Shown here in pieces: positions 61,853 to 64,000 of a DNA stretch of 64,000 nt. The number at the start of each line of letters is the position of its first letter. The first letter of the stretch is position 1. Below the pieces are notes generated by a model. The model worked only from the letters and a program-made list of their open reading frames with translations. It did not search any database and was not told where the DNA came from. Made by a program: the position numbers and the translations under genes. The DNA comes from Aquibium sp. ELW1220 (lineage in GTDB: Bacteria; Pseudomonadota; Alphaproteobacteria; Rhizobiales; Rhizobiaceae): NCBI RefSeq assembly GCF_030398385.1, contig NZ_JAOAOQ010000005.1, positions 186,001-250,000 of the forward strand. Reading direction: 5' to 3'.

Positions 61853-62611
61853 CTACTGGCGGCCCCAGCGTGTCCGCGGCCTGCTCGATGGGGCAGGTTC
61901 CGCTTCGACGGTCTCCACGGCGACCGGTGTGACGATGCGCCGGTCGAAAAGCGGTACTTCTGGTCGTTTGAGGATGACGATGAGAATGGCGCCGCACAGG
62001 ATGCCGCCGACATGTGTCGCCCAGGAGATGTTGCTGTCGTCGCCGATGGTCAGCATCAGCATCTGGAACCCGACCCAGAGGATCAGGGGAATGAAGGCCG
62101 GTATGCGCAGCGGGATACGGCCGAATGCGAGCACCCAGACCTTCACCCGAGGATGCAGGATCAGGTAGGCGGCCACGATGCCCGCAATAGCGCCCGAAGC
62201 GCCGACCAGCGGGATTTCCGATCCCGGTGCCAGAATGCCGTGGAAAGCCGCACCGGCCGCCGCACAGGCGAGATAGAACAGGAAGAAGCGGAAGTGGCCG
62301 AGGGCGTCTTCGACGTTGTCGCCGAAGACCCACAGGAACAGCATGTTGCCTGCGAGGTGGAAGAAGTCGCCGTGCAGGAACGCGTATGTGACGTAGGTGA
62401 AGCCTTCCGGCACGAGCACGAGGTGGGGCGGGAGTTCGGCGACGTCGTGAACGATGGCGGGCACGTAGCCGAGGCCGTAGACCGTCGCCTGCGAACCAGG
62501 GTCGATGGCCATGAGGAAGAAGATGATGACGTTGGCCGCGATTATTCCGAGCGTGATGTACTGCAGCCGGATGTGTTTCAGGCTGTTGGCGTCGTGAAGC
62601 GGTATGAACAT
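61853..62611 (-). CDS. Rhomboid-family intramembrane serine protease
   Basis: A 252-residue membrane protein with six to seven hydrophobic segments. The catalytic serine is S139 in LVGASGAIAG and the histidine is H200 in WATHVGGILCG; HGDFFHLAGNMLFLWVFGDNVED carries the HxxxN-like segment before it. It cleaves membrane proteins within the bilayer; substrates are unknown. The start at 62611 (MFIPLHDANSLKHI) is typical for the family in Rhizobiales. The C-terminus is a polar tail. Confidence 0.9.
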   Translation of the reverse strand: MFIPLHDANSLKHIRLQYITLGIIAANVIIFFLMAIDPGSQATVYGLGYVPAIVHDVAELPPHLVLVPEGFTYVTYAFLHGDFFHLAGNMLFLWVFGDNVEDALGHFRFFLFYLACAAAGAAFHGILAPGSEIPLVGASGAIAGIVAAYLILHPRVKVWVLAFGRIPLRIPAFIPLILWVGFQMLMLTIGDDSNISWATHVGGILCGAILIVILKRPEVPLFDRRIVTPVAVETVEAEPAPSSRPRTRWGRQ

Positions 62612-62630
62612 CGCTCCACTCCCCCTCGAA

Positions 62631-63212
62631 TCAGCGATTTGCTCCGGGAACCCATAACACGTCGGCCGACCCCATTCCATTCACGGCCCTGGCCGCGACG
62701 AAAAGGAAGTCTGAAACGCGATTGATGTACTTCAGGGCTTCGGCGCCGATGGCTTCGCCGTCGATCTCGCCGGCCGCCACCATCGCGCGTTCGGCGCGCC
62801 GCGTTACGGTTCGTGCAAGATGCAACGCAGCCGCGGCCGGCGATCCGCCCGGCAATACGAAGGACCGCAGCGGTTCCAGCCCGGCGTTGAGCCCGTCGAT
62901 GTCGGCCTCCACCCGCGCCACCTGGCTGGCAACAATCCGAAGCGGCACGTATCCCTCGATCCTGGTGCTCGAGGGTGTGGCGAGGTCCGCGCCGAGGTCG
63001 AAGAGATCGTTCTGGATGCGCTCCAGCATCCGGTCGATTTCCGGATGATCCCGCGCCGTGTGCAGTCGCGCCAGTCCGATGCAGGAATTCGCCTCGTCCA
63101 CGGTGCCGAAGGCCTCTATCCTCAGGTCCGATTTCGCTCGCCGCTCGCCGTTTACCAGGCCGGTCGTGCCGTCGTCACCCGTCCGGGTATAGATCTTGTT
63201 CAGCTTGACCAT
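62631..63212 (-). CDS. PduO-type cobalamin adenosyltransferase
   Basis: A 193-residue ATP:cob(I)alamin adenosyltransferase of the PduO/MMAB type. KIYTRTGDDGTTGL is the ATP-binding N-terminus, KSDLRIEAFGTVDEANSCIGLA and FVLPGGSPAAAALHLARTVTRRAERAM carry the conserved Asp, Arg and Asn/Glu contacts, and LKYINRVSDFLFVAAR ends the fold. It makes adenosylcobalamin, linking to the cobS/cobT pathway elsewhere in the window. It lies between the HIG1-like gene (21 bases away) and the rhomboid gene. Confidence 0.93.
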   Translation of the reverse strand: MVKLNKIYTRTGDDGTTGLVNGERRAKSDLRIEAFGTVDEANSCIGLARLHTARDHPEIDRMLERIQNDLFDLGADLATPSSTRIEGYVPLRIVASQVARVEADIDGLNAGLEPLRSFVLPGGSPAAAALHLARTVTRRAERAMVAAGEIDGEAIGAEALKYINRVSDFLFVAARAVNGMGSADVLWVPGANR

Positions 63213-63233
63213 GATGAGCCCTCTGGAGCCGGA

Positions 63234-63437
63234 TCAGCCCGGCGTGCCGCTGCGGCTGTACCACAGCGCCAGCATGATGAAGACGAGCGCCACGAACTGC
63301 AGCAGGACGCGGGCCTGCATCAGTTTGTTGGAGGTGTTCCCAGACCCGCCGCGCAGCATGTTGATGAGACCGCGGATGAGGACGATCACCACCGCCACCA
63401 TGATGACGACGGCGATGATGTTGAAGACGGTGGACAT
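63234..63437 (-). CDS. HIG1-like twin-transmembrane protein
   Basis: A 67-residue protein with two helices (VFNIIAVVIMVAVVIVLIRGLINML and ARVLLQFVALVFIMLALWY) joined by a short loop, the pattern of the hypoxia-induced HIG1 domain. Mitochondrial HIG1 proteins are cytochrome oxidase assembly factors; the bacterial role is unknown. It is first in line with the cobalamin adenosyltransferase gene. Confidence 0.8.
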   Translation of the reverse strand: MSTVFNIIAVVIMVAVVIVLIRGLINMLRGGSGNTSNKLMQARVLLQFVALVFIMLALWYSRSGTPG

Positions 63438-63646
63438 GGCGGGATTCCGGGATTGGTGAGCGGAAGAGTCGTGCAGCGGATTTAGGGCGTGCCGGCCGCA
63501 ATGTCAGCACTCCATCGCAAATCCTTGCGATCGGAGGCGGACGTTGTTGGCCGGGGCGTCCGGCGACTCGTCTGCTGCTGCGGGTTGCCATTGCCTGTAC
63601 GCCACTTCACATAGTCGATCGGGCGGAACGGCGACGAGGAGTATTC

Positions 63647-64000
63647 ATGCGAGGGATGACCGCGGCACGGCGGATTCTGGCCGATGCTTTCGGTCACTTC
63701 GACACGGATGATGGCTGGTCGATGGCGAGTCACCTCGCTCTGTCGGCGCTTCTTGCCGTCTTCCCCTTTCTGATATTCGCCACGACGCTCGCGAGTTTCC
63801 TGGGAGCAAACGCCTTCGCCGACACCGCCGTTCATCTGGTGTTCGACACCTGGCCGCAGGACATCGCCGAACCGATCGCGCGCGAGGTGACGAACGTGCT
63901 CACGGTCCAGCGCACCGATGTGCTGACCTTCGGCATCATCGCCGCCGGCATTTTTGCGTCGAACGGGATCGAGGCCCTGCGCGTCTCGCTCAACCGGGCC
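63647..64000 (+). CDS. YihY/BrkB-family membrane protein, partial
   Basis: The first 118 codons of a gene that runs off the right edge. It starts at ATG 63647 after GAGGAG with good spacing. The sequence has two hydrophobic helices (MASHLALSALLAVFPFLIFATTLASFLG and later VLTFGIIAAGIFASNGIEALRVSLNRA), matching the YihY/BrkB (UPF0761) family. Function is not established; the old ribonuclease BN label is doubtful. It is divergent from the HIG1-like gene with 209 bases between. Confidence 0.88.
   Translation, partial: MRGMTAARRILADAFGHFDTDDGWSMASHLALSALLAVFPFLIFATTLASFLGANAFADTAVHLVFDTWPQDIAEPIAREVTNVLTVQRTDVLTFGIIAAGIFASNGIEALRVSLNRA

Overview
The window is about 64 kb of high-GC chromosome from an alphaproteobacterium. 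It most resembles Rhizobiales of the Phyllobacteriaceae type (Mesorhizobium, Aminobacter or Aquamicrobium-like). The markers are a CpdR response regulator, CtrA-type TTAA-N7-TTAA sites, a SAM-II riboswitch in front of metX-metW, the cobS/cobT aerobic cobaltochelatase genes beside bolA and a DnaJ-like gene, and an Irr-like ICE box at an iron locus. This placement rests on gene families and order, not on a database search.

Layout. 1-7.5 kb is a siderophore-iron uptake locus: DUF2218 protein, FhuE-type TonB-dependent receptor, divergent AraC regulator, and a binding protein, two permeases and an ATPase in one overlapping operon. 7.6-11 kb holds an orphan PAS-PAS hybrid histidine kinase with two receiver domains and a class III cyclase fused to a YHS metal-binding domain. 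11-12.7 kb is a small operon of cytochrome c, DUF305 membrane protein and lipoprotein that ends near a tRNA-Arg(CCT). 13.2-24 kb is mostly housekeeping: M20 amidohydrolase, D-Ala-D-Ala carboxypeptidase, a His-rich COG0523 GTPase, a YafK-like L,D-transpeptidase with TusA-like protein, accA, xerD, aroK-aroB and a CorC-type protein. 24-28.6 kb has bolA, a J-domain gene, cobS, an inserted hicAB-like toxin-antitoxin pair, and cobT.

28.6-33.4 kb carries a phytase-like secreted protein, a queuosine-precursor-type transporter, rpmB, a DUF3108 protein, an EamA exporter and a YhhN-family protein. 33.4-41.2 kb is a complete surface-signalled haem locus on the minus strand: ECF sigma factor, FecR, STN-containing receptor, haem oxygenase, ExbB, ExbD, TonB. 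41.4-47.8 kb holds a DUF985 cupin, gloB, a methyltransferase, metX-metW under a SAM-II riboswitch with an attenuator, and divergent hisC-tyrC. 47.8-55.3 kb has DUF2125, ChaC, HAD, PlsC, YdcF, ftsE-ftsX, a DUF3426-like protein, hpt and cpdR. 55.3-64 kb has pncB, two GGDEF proteins (one with a non-canonical active site), 3-hydroxybutyryl-CoA dehydrogenase, etfB-etfA, rhomboid protease, cobalamin adenosyltransferase, a HIG1-like protein and the start of a YihY/BrkB gene.

Two themes recur. The first is metal and tetrapyrrole economy: siderophore iron, haem iron, cobalamin synthesis and adenosylation, COG0523 metal handling, and a YHS-linked cyclase. The second is cell-cycle and c-di-GMP control: cpdR, CtrA-like sites, ftsEX and GGDEF proteins. 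I found no CRISPR array, phage or insertion sequence.
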